A stretch of 28,071 bases of DNA from an uncultured Burkholderiales bacterium (GCA_903952885.1 CAJBHE010000282.1:1-28071), one strand, 5' to 3'. Shown: positions 14,619 through 22,926, counted from the first letter of the stretch. The notes: generated by a model from the sequence alone, not told the origin. Numbers and translations: made by a program.

Positions 14619-16376
14619 ATGAACCTGTCCAGCTACCTTCAAATGCCACCAGCACCGCTGGTGCCAAACAGCAGTCCAAGCACGGCGCCTCAAGGCGTGC
14701 GCTCTGGCGCTGGAACGTCTGCGGGCGACACTTTGGGCTTTGATTTCGCGGAAGTCATGGCGCTTCAGATGAAGCGCTTGGTGCCGCAACAGCGGCAAAC
14801 TTTTGCCGCTTACGTGCCTGAACAAGCCCAAATCGAAGCACACACACATGATGAACGTCCGGCCGAAGACAAGCGTAGCAATGAGCGATCGCAAACTGAT
14901 CGCACCGCCTACGAAGCCCGTGATGTCCGTGAGGGCCGTGACACACGAACAGATGCACAGCGATCTGACGATGCGTCAGACGATCAAGCCAACAAACAGG
15001 CACATCAACGCAGCCAAGCCGCTGCACTCAAATCACAACGCTCGGATGTGGATGCGTTACTTGAAGGACTGATGCAAGGCGCACCGGTTGCACCTCTCAC
15101 TCCCCTACCGCCCGCTCCATCAGCTGCTGTCTTGGCGACTGTTGCCACAGCCGTTGCAAACCCAGACGCTGCAAGCGCACTGGCCGCACCAGCAACATCG
15201 GGGGTTGACTTGGCTAAAGCGGCCGCGTTACAAACCGTGGCGCTCAGCCCACAAATGCACATCATCACTGACCCTAAACAAGCGCCTAGCCCTGAGAGCT
15301 TGGCTGCTTTTGCACAGTCCATGGGCTTGGACGCGTCAGCCATACAAAACTTGTTGGCCCAGCAACCCGCCAACCCTGCCACCTTGCTGACTGGAACGCC
15401 TAGTGCACAGACCTTAGGAATGGCCGCCGGCTTGCCGCTCGCGGGCCTCAACCTTTTGCCAGCAACAACTCAAGGCACTGCATCTAGCGATGACAGCGCG
15501 GTCGTTACACAGTTGACCGCCATCACTGCTGCTGCACAAAGCCCCACTGCCGTTTCTGGCGCTGGCTTGGCGGCAGGTGCTACCACCTTAGCCGCCAACA
15601 CCTTGTCTGGCTTGACGCCTACCGACTTGGCGGCCATCCAACAATTACAAATCACGGTGTTGCCAGCCGCAGCGTTGCCCGTCAACGCCGTGCAAGTCAA
15701 CACACTCGTGCCAAACACCATCGACATGCTGTCGCTCATGCGCACAGGCGTGGATGAACAGGACGTGAGCGCCCTGTTATCGCGCTTCTCTGAAGACGCA
15801 AGCAGCGACAGTAACCCTGATCAACAACAAGGCTCGTCCAACGAAGGTAACAACTTCAGTACCTTTGCCCAGGCCTTGAGTCGCAGCAATAACCCAGCCA
15901 ACGTCGCAGCGAGCGCAGCCCCAACAGGCCTCAACATGAGCGAAGTCTATGACCAGCTCAGCGACAAGATGGCCACTGAAATGGCTGCGCGCATGCACAA
16001 GCAACTCAGCGATGGCGAATGGAAAATGAAATTTGCCCTACGCCCCTCCAACTTAGGTGGCGTGGAAATTCAACTGGAAATGAAAGACGGCAAACTCGAC
16101 GCTGTCTTCCGTGCCGACAACCCACTGACGCGCGACTTACTTCAAAACAGTAGCCAACGCTTGCGCGAAGCACTTGGGAACTTTGGTATTAATTCAGGCC
16201 AATTCAACGTGGGTCAGGGCAGCAGCAACGCCCAACACAACAACTCGGGAAATGCATCTAAGCAGTCTCAAGTTAGAGACAATTCAACATCGCCAGTCAA
16301 CGAAACAGACAGCGCCATCAGCGCCGCCTCAGTCCGCAGGAAAGGCAATGCGTCCTTGCTTGACCTCTATGCATAA
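14619..16376 (+). CDS. fliK: Flagellar hook-length control protein FliK
   Basis: A 585-residue protein. Most of it (1-440) is low-complexity, rich in Ala, Gln, Thr and Pro, as expected of the extended ruler region. The Flg_hook domain is at about 450-545: MAARMHKQLSDGEWKMKFAL, then RPSNLGGVEIQLEMKDGKL, then LREALGNFGINSGQFNV. FliK measures the growing hook and triggers FlhB to switch export to filament proteins. The C-terminal tail is Asn/Ser/Gln-rich. It heads fliK-fliL-fliM-fliN, divergent from flhA across a 189-base region holding sigma54-type elements. A second FliK-like gene is at 1600-2688. Confidence 0.92.
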   Translation: MNLSSYLQMPPAPLVPNSSPSTAPQGVRSGAGTSAGDTLGFDFAEVMALQMKRLVPQQRQTFAAYVPEQAQIEAHTHDERPAEDKRSNERSQTDRTAYEARDVREGRDTRTDAQRSDDASDDQANKQAHQRSQAAALKSQRSDVDALLEGLMQGAPVAPLTPLPPAPSAAVLATVATAVANPDAASALAAPATSGVDLAKAAALQTVALSPQMHIITDPKQAPSPESLAAFAQSMGLDASAIQNLLAQQPANPATLLTGTPSAQTLGMAAGLPLAGLNLLPATTQGTASSDDSAVVTQLTAITAAAQSPTAVSGAGLAAGATTLAANTLSGLTPTDLAAIQQLQITVLPAAALPVNAVQVNTLVPNTIDMLSLMRTGVDEQDVSALLSRFSEDASSDSNPDQQQGSSNEGNNFSTFAQALSRSNNPANVAASAAPTGLNMSEVYDQLSDKMATEMAARMHKQLSDGEWKMKFALRPSNLGGVEIQLEMKDGKLDAVFRADNPLTRDLLQNSSQRLREALGNFGINSGQFNVGQGSSNAQHNNSGNASKQSQVRDNSTSPVNETDSAISAASVRRKGNASLLDLYA

Positions 16377-16411
16377 ATTACACGTGACAATCTGAATATT
16401 AGGAGAATGAA

Positions 16412-17008
16412 ATGGCAACAGAAGCAGTAGCAGCTCCGGCTGAAGAAGTCGTCGAAGGCGAAACAAAGAAAAAGAAACCGATTCTTTTGATTTTGGTGAT
16501 CGTCTTATCTGCGATTCTCGTGATGATCGCTGTCGTGTTTGGCACGCTCTTTTTCTCTGGATACTTCGAGCACAAGAGCGAAGCCGCCGCCCACGAAAAA
16601 GTGGATGAATTGGAAAAAGAAGCTGATGCGGCGCACAATGCAACACCTGAAGGACCAACCAAAGTCAAGAAAGAAGCCGAAGCCACGCGCTTTGAGAACA
16701 CTTACTTGGAGATTGACAAAGAGTTCATGACCAACATCACGAGCTCGAAAAAAATCATGGTTGTGAAAGTAGCCGTGATGACCCATTACGACTCACGCGT
16801 GTTTGACAACGTGAAGAAGCATGAATTTGCCATTCGCTCTGCCGTGCTCGATGTGATGCGTCAAAGCACAGAAGCCGATGTGGCTAAGCCAGACTTCCGC
16901 GTCGAATTGGCCGCAAAAATCAAAGTGGTGATGAATGAAATGCTGATGAAGTACGAAGACTTTGGTGGCATTGAAGACGTGTTCTTCACCTCTTTTGTGA
17001 TGCAGTAA
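16412..17008 (+). CDS. fliL: Flagellar basal body-associated protein FliL
   Basis: A 198-residue single-pass membrane protein. AGGAG lies six bases before the ATG at 16412. A short acidic/basic cytoplasmic N-terminus leads to a membrane helix at about 28-50 (PILLILVIVLSAILVMIAVV). The periplasmic part includes a Glu/Lys-rich stalk (55-90) and then the FliL domain with YLEIDKEFMTNI, KIMVVKVAVMTHYD and IEDVFFTSFVMQ at the very end. FliL surrounds the stator and supports torque. The stalk is longer than in enteric FliL. It is followed 13 bases later by fliM. Confidence 0.93.
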   Translation: MATEAVAAPAEEVVEGETKKKKPILLILVIVLSAILVMIAVVFGTLFFSGYFEHKSEAAAHEKVDELEKEADAAHNATPEGPTKVKKEAEATRFENTYLEIDKEFMTNITSSKKIMVVKVAVMTHYDSRVFDNVKKHEFAIRSAVLDVMRQSTEADVAKPDFRVELAAKIKVVMNEMLMKYEDFGGIEDVFFTSFVMQ

Positions 17009-17021
17009 CACTTGACCACCC

Positions 17022-18014
17022 ATGAAATCTAACCTGCTCTCGGACGAAGAACTGGCCGCGCTGTCGGAAGGCGTGCGCGACGGTTCCATCGAGACCGACA
17101 CTGGCTTCAACAACAGCGTGCGGGTGCGCAAGCACGACCTTGCGAGCGAAGACAGCAGTTTGGGCGTGAACGTGTCGTCGATCGACATGATCAACGAACG
17201 CTTCATCCGACTGTTCCGCCTTGGCTTGCTTGAAGTGCTGCGTTCCAGCCCGCGTGTGAACCCCACCCGGGTACAAATTTTAAAATTTGGCGACTACCTC
17301 AAAGGCCTGCGCGCCCCACTGTCGGTCAACATGATCCGCATGAACCCGCTCCGTGGCAATTCGGTGATCATCATCGACCCCAATGTGGTGTTCAGCTCGC
17401 TCGACAGCTTTTTTGGTGGTTTCGGCAAAGGCGTGGGCGAACTACCCCCAAGCCGTTTGTTCACGCCCACTGAATCTCGCATCATCAAGATTATTTTGGA
17501 AGTGTTCTTCCGCTCGCTGACCGAAGCATGGGGCCCATTGATGCCCATCGAATGCGAACACGTGAGTTCTGAGATCAACCCTCAGTTCGCACAAATCGCA
17601 GACGAAAACGACTTAGTGGTCTTGAGCCGCTTTGAAGCGGATGCCACCGCGAGCGGCGGCAAAGGCTTCATCGACTTGGTCTACCCCTACGCCACCTTAA
17701 AGCCCGTGCGCGAACTGCTCAGCAGCCGCGTTCAAAGTGGCGAAGGCAACGAAGAGTCAGATCGTAAATGGCGCAAAGCCCTTGCCGATGCGGTGGGCGA
17801 TGCGAAGCTGGAATTACAAGTCACCATGGGTGAAATCAAAACCACGCTGCACCACTTGAACCATCTGCAAGAGGGCGATTTGTTGTTCTTCAAGAAAGAC
17901 GACACCGCACTGATGAGCACCGATGGTGTGCCCGCTTTCCACGTCAATGTGGGTACACGCGGCTCACAAGTGGCAGTGCAAATTGACCACGAACACGTTC
18001 ACGGCAAAACCTGA
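17022..18014 (+). CDS. fliM: Flagellar motor switch protein FliM
   Basis: A 330-residue protein. The N-terminal LLSDEELAALSEGV segment corresponds to the CheY-P-binding peptide. The middle CheC-like domain contains NMIRMNPLRGNSVIIIDP and the conserved FFGGFGKG loop. The C-terminal SpoA domain (about 250-325) has LELQVTMGEIKTTL and LQEGDLLFF. FliM is part of the cytoplasmic C ring that receives CheY-P and reverses rotation. cheY is not in this window. It lies between fliL (13-base gap) and fliN (14-base gap) in the normal L-M-N order. Confidence 0.96.
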   Translation: MKSNLLSDEELAALSEGVRDGSIETDTGFNNSVRVRKHDLASEDSSLGVNVSSIDMINERFIRLFRLGLLEVLRSSPRVNPTRVQILKFGDYLKGLRAPLSVNMIRMNPLRGNSVIIIDPNVVFSSLDSFFGGFGKGVGELPPSRLFTPTESRIIKIILEVFFRSLTEAWGPLMPIECEHVSSEINPQFAQIADENDLVVLSRFEADATASGGKGFIDLVYPYATLKPVRELLSSRVQSGEGNEESDRKWRKALADAVGDAKLELQVTMGEIKTTLHHLNHLQEGDLLFFKKDDTALMSTDGVPAFHVNVGTRGSQVAVQIDHEHVHGKT

Positions 18015-18028
18015 GACAGGAATACATC

Positions 18029-18439
18029 ATGACCGACGAAAAAGAAAACCCAAACCCAGAAAACGACGAAGCCAAAGCTGTTGCTGAAGCCGCCGAACAC
18101 GAAGAAGTGGCTGCTGTTGAAGCTGCGCACGAAGAGGACGCTGAACCTAGCTTGGAGGACTTCAAGCCCACCATGCCAGGCAACATCAATCCCGAGGTGT
18201 TGCAAAACATCGTCGTGAATTTGTCCATTGAAGTGGGTCGCGCACAAATCAAGATCAAAGACTTGATGCGTCTCACCCAGGGCAGCGTGGTGGAGCTAGA
18301 CCGCATTGCGGGCGAGCCCCTTGACCTGTTGGTCAACAACTCGGTGGTGGCCCAAGGGGAAATCGTGTTGGTGAACGACCGCTACGGCGTTCGCCTGACG
18401 CGCGTGGTGCCCTCTTCCGAGCGTCTGAAGCTGATTTAA
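18029..18439 (+). CDS. fliN: Flagellar motor switch protein FliN
   Basis: A 136-residue protein. The first ~50 residues are a Glu/Ala-rich acidic extension. The SpoA domain (about 60-132) has VVNLSIEVGRAQIKIKDLMRL, GSVVELDRIAGEPLDLLVNN, GEIVLVNDRYGVRLTRVV. FliN forms the lower C ring with FliM and binds FliH. It ends the fliK-fliL-fliM-fliN operon and stops eight bases from the convergent bactofilin gene. In many bacteria fliO-fliP-fliQ-fliR follow; they do not here, so the export-gate genes must lie elsewhere. Confidence 0.96.
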   Translation: MTDEKENPNPENDEAKAVAEAAEHEEVAAVEAAHEEDAEPSLEDFKPTMPGNINPEVLQNIVVNLSIEVGRAQIKIKDLMRLTQGSVVELDRIAGEPLDLLVNNSVVAQGEIVLVNDRYGVRLTRVVPSSERLKLI

Positions 18440-18447
18440 CAGCGGTT

Positions 18448-18783
18448 TCAGCGCTGGATCATGTCGCCTTTGATCTGACCCCCGCGCTCAATCTCAATTT
18501 CGCCATAGGTCACCGCGCCCTTCACGCGGCCTGTGCCGCGCACAATGAGCAACTCGCGGCTGGTCACGGTTTCATTCAGTTCACCTTTGACATCGACGAA
18601 CTGTGCCGTGGTTGTGCCAGTGACCACGCCTGAAGCGCCGATCAACACATCGCGCGCCTCCAACTCACCGTCAAATTGGCCTGAGATGATGGCTTGATTG
18701 GGCGCTTTGATCGAGCCTTTGAAGACCACACCCTCGCCAATGAAGATGCTGTTTGCTTTGGACATGTCGTTTTGATCGGTCAT
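18448..18783 (-). CDS. Bactofilin-family cytoskeletal protein
   Basis: A 111-residue protein consisting almost entirely of a bactofilin domain: IFIGEGVVFKGSIKAPNQAIISGQFDGELEARD in outline, VLIGASGVVTGTT, VDVKGELNETV, and IEIERGGQIKGDM at the end. The repeated hydrophobic-Gly pattern indicates a right-handed beta helix, which polymerises without nucleotide. Bactofilins act in cell shape, polar organisation and, in Bacillus, motility. The ATG at 18783 overlaps the stop of the TetR-like gene by four bases, so the two are coupled. An internal ATG at residue 7 is a possible alternative start. Its place beside fliN suggests, but does not prove, a link to the flagellum. Confidence 0.88.
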   Translation of the reverse strand: MTDQNDMSKANSIFIGEGVVFKGSIKAPNQAIISGQFDGELEARDVLIGASGVVTGTTTAQFVDVKGELNETVTSRELLIVRGTGRVKGAVTYGEIEIERGGQIKGDMIQR

Positions 18784-19388
18784 TTCTTACTTTCTGTGAT
18801 GAATTCAAGTGAAGGGGTGATGGCTGCCAAACAATCGCTGGCACTGCCTTTGCCCAATGCCGCCGTGCGCAAGCCTTGGATGTAGAGTGCCCAAATGGCA
18901 TGGCACCGTGCGTCGATGTGCTCAAAATCCTGCGCCTGAAAGGCGATGTGGATGGGTGTCATGAGCTTCATGGCTTGGTTGGATACACGCGCTTCGTCGA
19001 CCACCGACCACATCCAGGCATACGACTGAATGGCGGTGCGTAAGGCCAAGTGTTTCAAATCGTTCTGGTAGAGCTGAAACACATAGGCTTTGACTTGCTC
19101 GGTGAGCGAAGAGCCCATGGTCGAGAGATCAAGGCCTACTAACTTCTGAATCAGGATTTCGTTTTCAGCCACCACCACATGGCACAACAAGTTGGCCTTG
19201 GTAAAGCCAAACTCCATCAACTGTGGGATGGTCATGCGGTTGTCTTTGGCAATGTGTGCCAAGGTCAATTCGTTGAACTGGCCCGCATCTATTTTTTCTT
19301 TGAGGTAAAGCACGAGGCTGACGAGCCGATTCTTTAACAACAACGGCAAATCAACTGCGTCGCTTTCTTTGATTCTTTGGAAATTCAT
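18780..19388 (-). CDS. TetR-like transcriptional regulator (divergent)
   Basis: A 202-residue helical protein. The N-terminal part (about 37-72) fits the TetR HTH plan: FNELTLAHIAKDNRMTIPQLMEFGFTKANLL in outline, comparable to the T-x-IA-x-x-x-G-[VM]-x-x-x-x-[LF]-x-x-[HF]-x-[ST]-K pattern. The rest (80-195) is an all-helical ligand/dimer domain with WMWSVVDEARVS and HAIWALYIQGLRTA. The HTH is degenerate, so DNA binding is likely but not certain. It is co-transcribed with the bactofilin and divergent from the membrane HTH gene. Palindromes in the shared upstream region (19466-19490) are candidate operators. No clear ribosome-binding site precedes the ATG at 19388. Confidence 0.65.
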   Translation of the reverse strand: MNFQRIKESDAVDLPLLLKNRLVSLVLYLKEKIDAGQFNELTLAHIAKDNRMTIPQLMEFGFTKANLLCHVVVAENEILIQKLVGLDLSTMGSSLTEQVKAYVFQLYQNDLKHLALRTAIQSYAWMWSVVDEARVSNQAMKLMTPIHIAFQAQDFEHIDARCHAIWALYIQGLRTAALGKGSASDCLAAITPSLEFITESKK

Positions 19389-19465
19389 AGAAAATTAAAA
19401 CTCAGTTGTCAGCATGTGAATTGAAATATCCAACAAGATTGTCATCAAAATCAACCACTCGGTCT

Positions 19466-19490
19466 ATACGCCTTGCGGCGTATGCGCATA
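19466..19490. repeat. Paired palindromes between the TetR-like and membrane-HTH genes
   Basis: ATACGCC-TTGC-GGCGTAT (19466-19483) is a perfect 7-bp inverted repeat, and TATGCGCATA (19481-19490) is a perfect 10-base palindrome overlapping it by three bases. Both lie in the divergent intergenic region, where an operator for the TetR-like protein is expected. They end 14 bases before the ATG of the HTH gene. Confidence 0.5.
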
Positions 19491-19504
19491 ACCTCTGAAC
19501 GTTC

Positions 19505-19942
19505 ATGCATGCTCATCTCATCGACCCCCAAGCCATGCTGAGGCTAAGAGCCTTGTGCAAACTCGACCACGCCCGCGTGGCACGTTTGTGCGGGCTGAGC
19601 GAAGCGCAGGTGCGTGAGCTGGAAGCAGATGGCCAAGGCCAATTCGCGTCGCAGCAAGCCAAGGTGCAGGCGGCCTTGAAAATTGCTTGCGCCCTCAGCG
19701 GGACACAAGCCAATGGCATGCCCGTGATCAATGTGTTTAGATCGCGGGCAGTTGGCGATGGCGCGGGACTACAACTGCCCCATTTCAAAACTGAGCAAGC
19801 CCCAGCGCCCAAAACCAAATTTCCTGACTCACCCGAGTTCTTCAAGCTTTTGCTGATCTTGGTGGTGCTAGTGTTTTTGCTTGTGGCCGTGGCCATGCCG
19901 CTGCTCTACACCCTGCCCTCGCCACCGCCCAAACTCTCTTAA
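19505..19942 (+). CDS. Small HTH protein with C-terminal membrane anchor
   Basis: A 145-residue protein I cannot name. Residues 11-45 form a Cro/RodZ-like helix-turn-helix (ARLCGLSEAQVRELEADG). A second helical segment at 50-68 follows, then a Pro-rich linker (98-110) and one membrane helix at about 113-136 (KLLLILVVLVFLLVAVAMPLLY), leaving about 10 periplasmic residues. The order HTH, linker, single membrane helix recalls RodZ but without a periplasmic domain and much shorter. A membrane-tethered regulator or a cytoskeleton anchor are both possible; the neighbouring bactofilin favours considering the latter. It ends before a strong terminator. Confidence 0.7.
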   Translation: MHAHLIDPQAMLRLRALCKLDHARVARLCGLSEAQVRELEADGQGQFASQQAKVQAALKIACALSGTQANGMPVINVFRSRAVGDGAGLQLPHFKTEQAPAPKTKFPDSPEFFKLLLILVVLVFLLVAVAMPLLYTLPSPPPKLS

Positions 19943-19958
19943 TTCCGGTCTCTCACAC

Positions 19959-19970
19959 GCGCATATGCGC
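19959..19970. repeat. 12-base palindrome GCGCATATGCGC
   Basis: A perfect self-complementary 12-mer, 17 bases after the stop of the membrane-HTH gene. It shares the 7-mers TATGCGC and GCGCATA with the palindrome at 19481-19490 on the other side of the same gene. Confidence 0.45.
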
Positions 19971-19973
19971 CAT

Positions 19974-20010
19974 AAAAAAGCCTGTTCTGAATTCACAGAG
20001 CAGGCTTTTT
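19974..20010. terminator. Bidirectional rho-independent terminator
   Basis: A 15-bp stem (19975-19989 with 19996-20010, one mismatch) around an AATTCA loop, with A and T tracts on the two outer sides. It can end transcription from both the membrane-HTH gene and the convergent carbonic anhydrase gene. Confidence 0.9.
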
Positions 20011-20052
20011 AGTTTGGGCTCAAGCGCTGGAGCGTAGCGCTGGAAGAGGTCG

Positions 20053-21255
20053 TCAGTTTGCGTTGATCTTGCGACCATTCAAAGGCTGCACAGGACGGGC
20101 ATTGCGCTTGAAGGGGAAGTCCATGACTTGCTTTTTGCCAATGTCCACAGGTGTCTTCAAGATGTAGAAGTTCACGCCTTCGGTACAAGGCGGCGTGGTC
20201 AACGAACCTTCGTAGCTGTAGTGCGTCAAAGCGGCAGGCACCAAGCTACTGGGGTCAAACTTAACCTTGTCAACCACGACTTCTGGGCCTTCGGCCTTGG
20301 GGGCGTTGTTCCACAGCGTTTGAATGGCTGCGTTGTCTTTGCCATCGTTGAGCAAAACGCCCAACACAGCCAGCTTGCCATCGGTATTTTTGTGCACAAA
20401 GTGCGCCACCATGGCCATGGGTTTGCCGTCGATTTGCTCTTCACTAGGACGGTGGAAATGGAATTGCAACAGGTTGTAAACGTCCTTGTTGATCTTCAGG
20501 GTGCTGCCCGGCTCCACGTTCACTTGGATGGTGTGGCCGTTGTTCAAGATTTTCAAGGGACCTTCTTTGTAGTTAACCACCAACACGTCTTTCGATTTCT
20601 CAAATGGCCCCGTGATGTTCAAAGGCGATTGCTTTTGGCCTTTCCCGCAGGTGGGGAACTCATCACCCCAGTTTTCGGGACCCATGTCACCGGCGTAATC
20701 CCAATGGACCGCATGGCCCTTTTTGTGCGCCTTATCTTCATTTTCAAGCGCGCAATCGGCCAACACTTTCACTTTTTGGCCGGCAGCGGCCAACGCATTT
20801 TGCGCAGCGCAGATGGACTTCACGCGTGACGACCACTCGGCCATTTCCAGTGCTTTTTGGAATGCACTGATCGTTTCAGGGTCTTCAGCACCCTTGGTCA
20901 ACAGGCGCATCGCGCCCAAGCCCAACTGACGTTCGCTGGTCACAGGGCCTTTTTGAGCCTTGATGAAAGCCTCATAGTCTTGCAACACGATGCCATTGCT
21001 GAAAGATTCTTTGACAGCGACCAGTTGTTTGGCGGCTGGCTCATACTCCTCTAGCTTATCTTTCGCTTCTTGCAATTCCTTGGTTAGCTTTCCGAGTTCT
21101 TCCTGAGCTTCGCTTGCGCCTTCGCTGGCTTCTGTCAGCTCGCCCATGACAAGGTTCTTACCGGTATAGCTCCAGTAACCAAAAGCAATAGCGCCTGCTA
21201 ACAGCAGACCCATGACGATTTCAATGATCAGTCTTAAATATTTTTTCATGGCCAT
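20053..21255 (-). CDS. Alpha-carbonic anhydrase with membrane/coiled-coil N-terminal extension
   Basis: A 400-residue protein. The C-terminal ~215 residues are an alpha-type carbonic anhydrase: HWDYAGDMGPENWG, QSPLNI, the proton-shuttle-like His241 (NNGH), zinc ligands His266, His268 (FHFH) and His285 (VAHFVH), and SLTTPPCTEGV. It interconverts CO2 and bicarbonate. Cys203 and the Cys of PPCTEG may form the usual disulfide, so the domain should be periplasmic. The first 180 residues are unusual: a membrane helix at 7-28, a Glu/Lys-rich coiled coil at about 40-75, and a helical segment to 165 with two cysteines (149, 168). This roughly adds 150 residues to the normal secreted enzyme and makes it a tethered form. 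Start choice between residues 1 and 3 is uncertain. Confidence 0.9.
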   Translation of the reverse strand: MAMKKYLRLIIEIVMGLLLAGAIAFGYWSYTGKNLVMGELTEASEGASEAQEELGKLTKELQEAKDKLEEYEPAAKQLVAVKESFSNGIVLQDYEAFIKAQKGPVTSERQLGLGAMRLLTKGAEDPETISAFQKALEMAEWSSRVKSICAAQNALAAAGQKVKVLADCALENEDKAHKKGHAVHWDYAGDMGPENWGDEFPTCGKGQKQSPLNITGPFEKSKDVLVVNYKEGPLKILNNGHTIQVNVEPGSTLKINKDVYNLLQFHFHRPSEEQIDGKPMAMVAHFVHKNTDGKLAVLGVLLNDGKDNAAIQTLWNNAPKAEGPEVVVDKVKFDPSSLVPAALTHYSYEGSLTTPPCTEGVNFYILKTPVDIGKKQVMDFPFKRNARPVQPLNGRKINAN

Positions 21256-21493
21256 TCACTTGAGTGGGTGCATTTGAGAAAGCCAAACAACAACGCGCAG
21301 CGCACGCCCCTGTTTGGGCAAGTCAGTGGGTATCGGCTTGATTCGACACAAGCTTTAATCCCAATGGACACCGGCAAATTATTGCCGCAACTGACCAAAG
21401 CAAGAAATAGACGCAAAAGAAGCCGCTACTACAATGACTGTCTTCTTCATCAGCCTCTGGATCAACACCATGAACCGCTGCTTTTATCCCCAC

Positions 21494-21500
21494 GGGGAGG
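21494..21500 (+). promoter_or_regulatory. Ribosome-binding site fixing the miaB start
   Basis: GGGGAGG lies seven bases before the ATG at 21508. The frame is open for 80 codons further upstream, but that extension has no family similarity, so this site settles the start. Confidence 0.8.
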
Positions 21501-21507
21501 CTCAGCC

Positions 21508-22851
21508 ATGAGCCGCAAAGTCTTTATCAAAACCTTCGGTTGCCAAATGAACGAGTACGACTCGGACAAGATGGTCGACGTGCTGGGCGAGGCCCAAGGT
21601 TACGAAAAAACCAACGATGTCGAACAAGCCGACTTGATCGTTTTCAACACCTGCTCGGTGCGAGAGAAAGCCCAAGAAAAGGTGTTTTCAGACCTTGGCC
21701 GCATCCAGCACTTGAAAGCCAAAGGCGTCAAGATTGCGGTGGGTGGCTGCGTGGCCAGCCAAGAAGGCGCCACCATCATTGCCCGCGCGCCCTACGTGGA
21801 CGTGGTGTTTGGCCCACAAACCCTGCACCGGCTGCCTCAACTGCTGAACCAACGCGATAGCTTGGCTAAGCCGCAAGTCGACATCAGCTTTCCAGAAATT
21901 GAAAAGTTTGACCACCTGCCCGCCGCTCGCGTCGAAGGCGGCAGCGCCTATGTGAGCATCATGGAAGGCTGCAGCAAATATTGCAGCTACTGCGTGGTGC
22001 CTTACACACGTGGCGAAGAGGTGAGCCGTCCGTTTGACGACGTGTTGGTTGAAGTGGCAGGTTTGGCAGCACAAGGCGTTAAAGAAGTCACGCTCTTGGG
22101 CCAAAACGTCAACGCTTACCGTGGCGCCATGGGCGGCACGGCTGAGATTGCCGACTTTGCGCTGATGATTGAGTACGTGGCTGAAATTCCCGGCATCGAG
22201 CGCATCCGCTACACCACCAGCCACCCCAACGAATTCACACAGCGCTTGATTGATGTGTACGCCAAAGTGCCTCAACTGGTGAGCCACCTGCACCTGCCCG
22301 TGCAGCACGGCAGCGACCGCATCTTGATGGCCATGAAACGCGGCTACACCGCCATGGAATACAAAAGCACGGTGAAAAAGCTGCGCGCCATTCGCCCCGA
22401 CATGGCGATGAGCTCGGACTTCATCGTGGGCTTTCCCGGCGAGACCGAGGAAGACCACCAAAAGCTCATCAAGCTCATGCACGATGTGTACTTTGACAAC
22501 TCATTCAGCTTCATCTTCAGCCCACGCCCCGGTACGCCTGCGGCCAACCTGCACGACGACACGCCGCACGCGGTGAAACTGCGCCGCTTGCAAGAGGTAC
22601 AAAAAATCATCGAAGACAACATGCGCGACATCAACGTGCAGCGCGTGGGCACGGTGCAACGTGTGTTGGTGGATGGGTTTGCCAAGAAAGATGCCACCGA
22701 GCTGCGTGCACGCACCGAGTGCAACCGCATTGTCAACTTCAAAGGCGGCCCCAACCCCGAGCGCCTGATGAATCAGCTGATTGACGTGAAGATCACGGAA
22801 GCCAATCCGCATTCACTGCGTGGTGAGGTTTTGGTAAAAGAGTTGGCTTAA
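21508..22851 (+). CDS. miaB: tRNA-2-methylthio-N6-isopentenyladenosine synthase MiaB
   Basis: A 447-residue radical SAM methylthiotransferase. The UPF0004 domain has Cys12 (FGCQMNEYDS), Cys49 (NTCSVREKA) and Cys81 (GGCVASQEG), which hold the auxiliary 4Fe-4S cluster. The radical SAM motif is Cys155, Cys159, Cys162 (GCSKYCSYC). The C-terminal TRAM domain starts near residue 378. MiaB adds a methylthio group to i6A37 of tRNAs that read UNN codons. The gene is divergent from the carbonic anhydrase across about 250 bases; a TACAAT hexamer near 21431 could be its -10 element. It ends next to the convergent ffh with a shared terminator. Confidence 0.97.
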   Translation: MSRKVFIKTFGCQMNEYDSDKMVDVLGEAQGYEKTNDVEQADLIVFNTCSVREKAQEKVFSDLGRIQHLKAKGVKIAVGGCVASQEGATIIARAPYVDVVFGPQTLHRLPQLLNQRDSLAKPQVDISFPEIEKFDHLPAARVEGGSAYVSIMEGCSKYCSYCVVPYTRGEEVSRPFDDVLVEVAGLAAQGVKEVTLLGQNVNAYRGAMGGTAEIADFALMIEYVAEIPGIERIRYTTSHPNEFTQRLIDVYAKVPQLVSHLHLPVQHGSDRILMAMKRGYTAMEYKSTVKKLRAIRPDMAMSSDFIVGFPGETEEDHQKLIKLMHDVYFDNSFSFIFSPRPGTPAANLHDDTPHAVKLRRLQEVQKIIEDNMRDINVQRVGTVQRVLVDGFAKKDATELRARTECNRIVNFKGGPNPERLMNQLIDVKITEANPHSLRGEVLVKELA

Positions 22852-22875
22852 ATAGCTTTTACGTCAAGCATTGAA

Positions 22876-22907
22876 AAAGCCCTGCGACCGCAAGGTTTCA
22901 GGGCTTT
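22876..22907. terminator. Bidirectional terminator between miaB and ffh
   Basis: AAAGCCCTG (22876-22884) pairs with CAGGGCTTT (22899-22907) around a 14-base loop, with extra A residues on the left and T residues on the right. It lies between the convergent miaB and ffh stops. Confidence 0.82.
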
Positions 22908-22926
22908 CATTTAGAGCGCAAGAGGT

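Noticed and set aside
20023..20044. Direct repeat AGCGCTGGA (two copies)
   Set aside because: Only two nine-base copies next to a terminator; probably chance.
20128..20829. 233-codon open frame antisense to the carbonic anhydrase gene
   Set aside because: It mirrors the codon structure of the real gene and shows no domain; no ribosome-binding site.
21688..22482. 264-codon open frame antisense to miaB
   Set aside because: It is a shadow of the conserved miaB frame; its translation is His/Ala/Val-rich without any family pattern.
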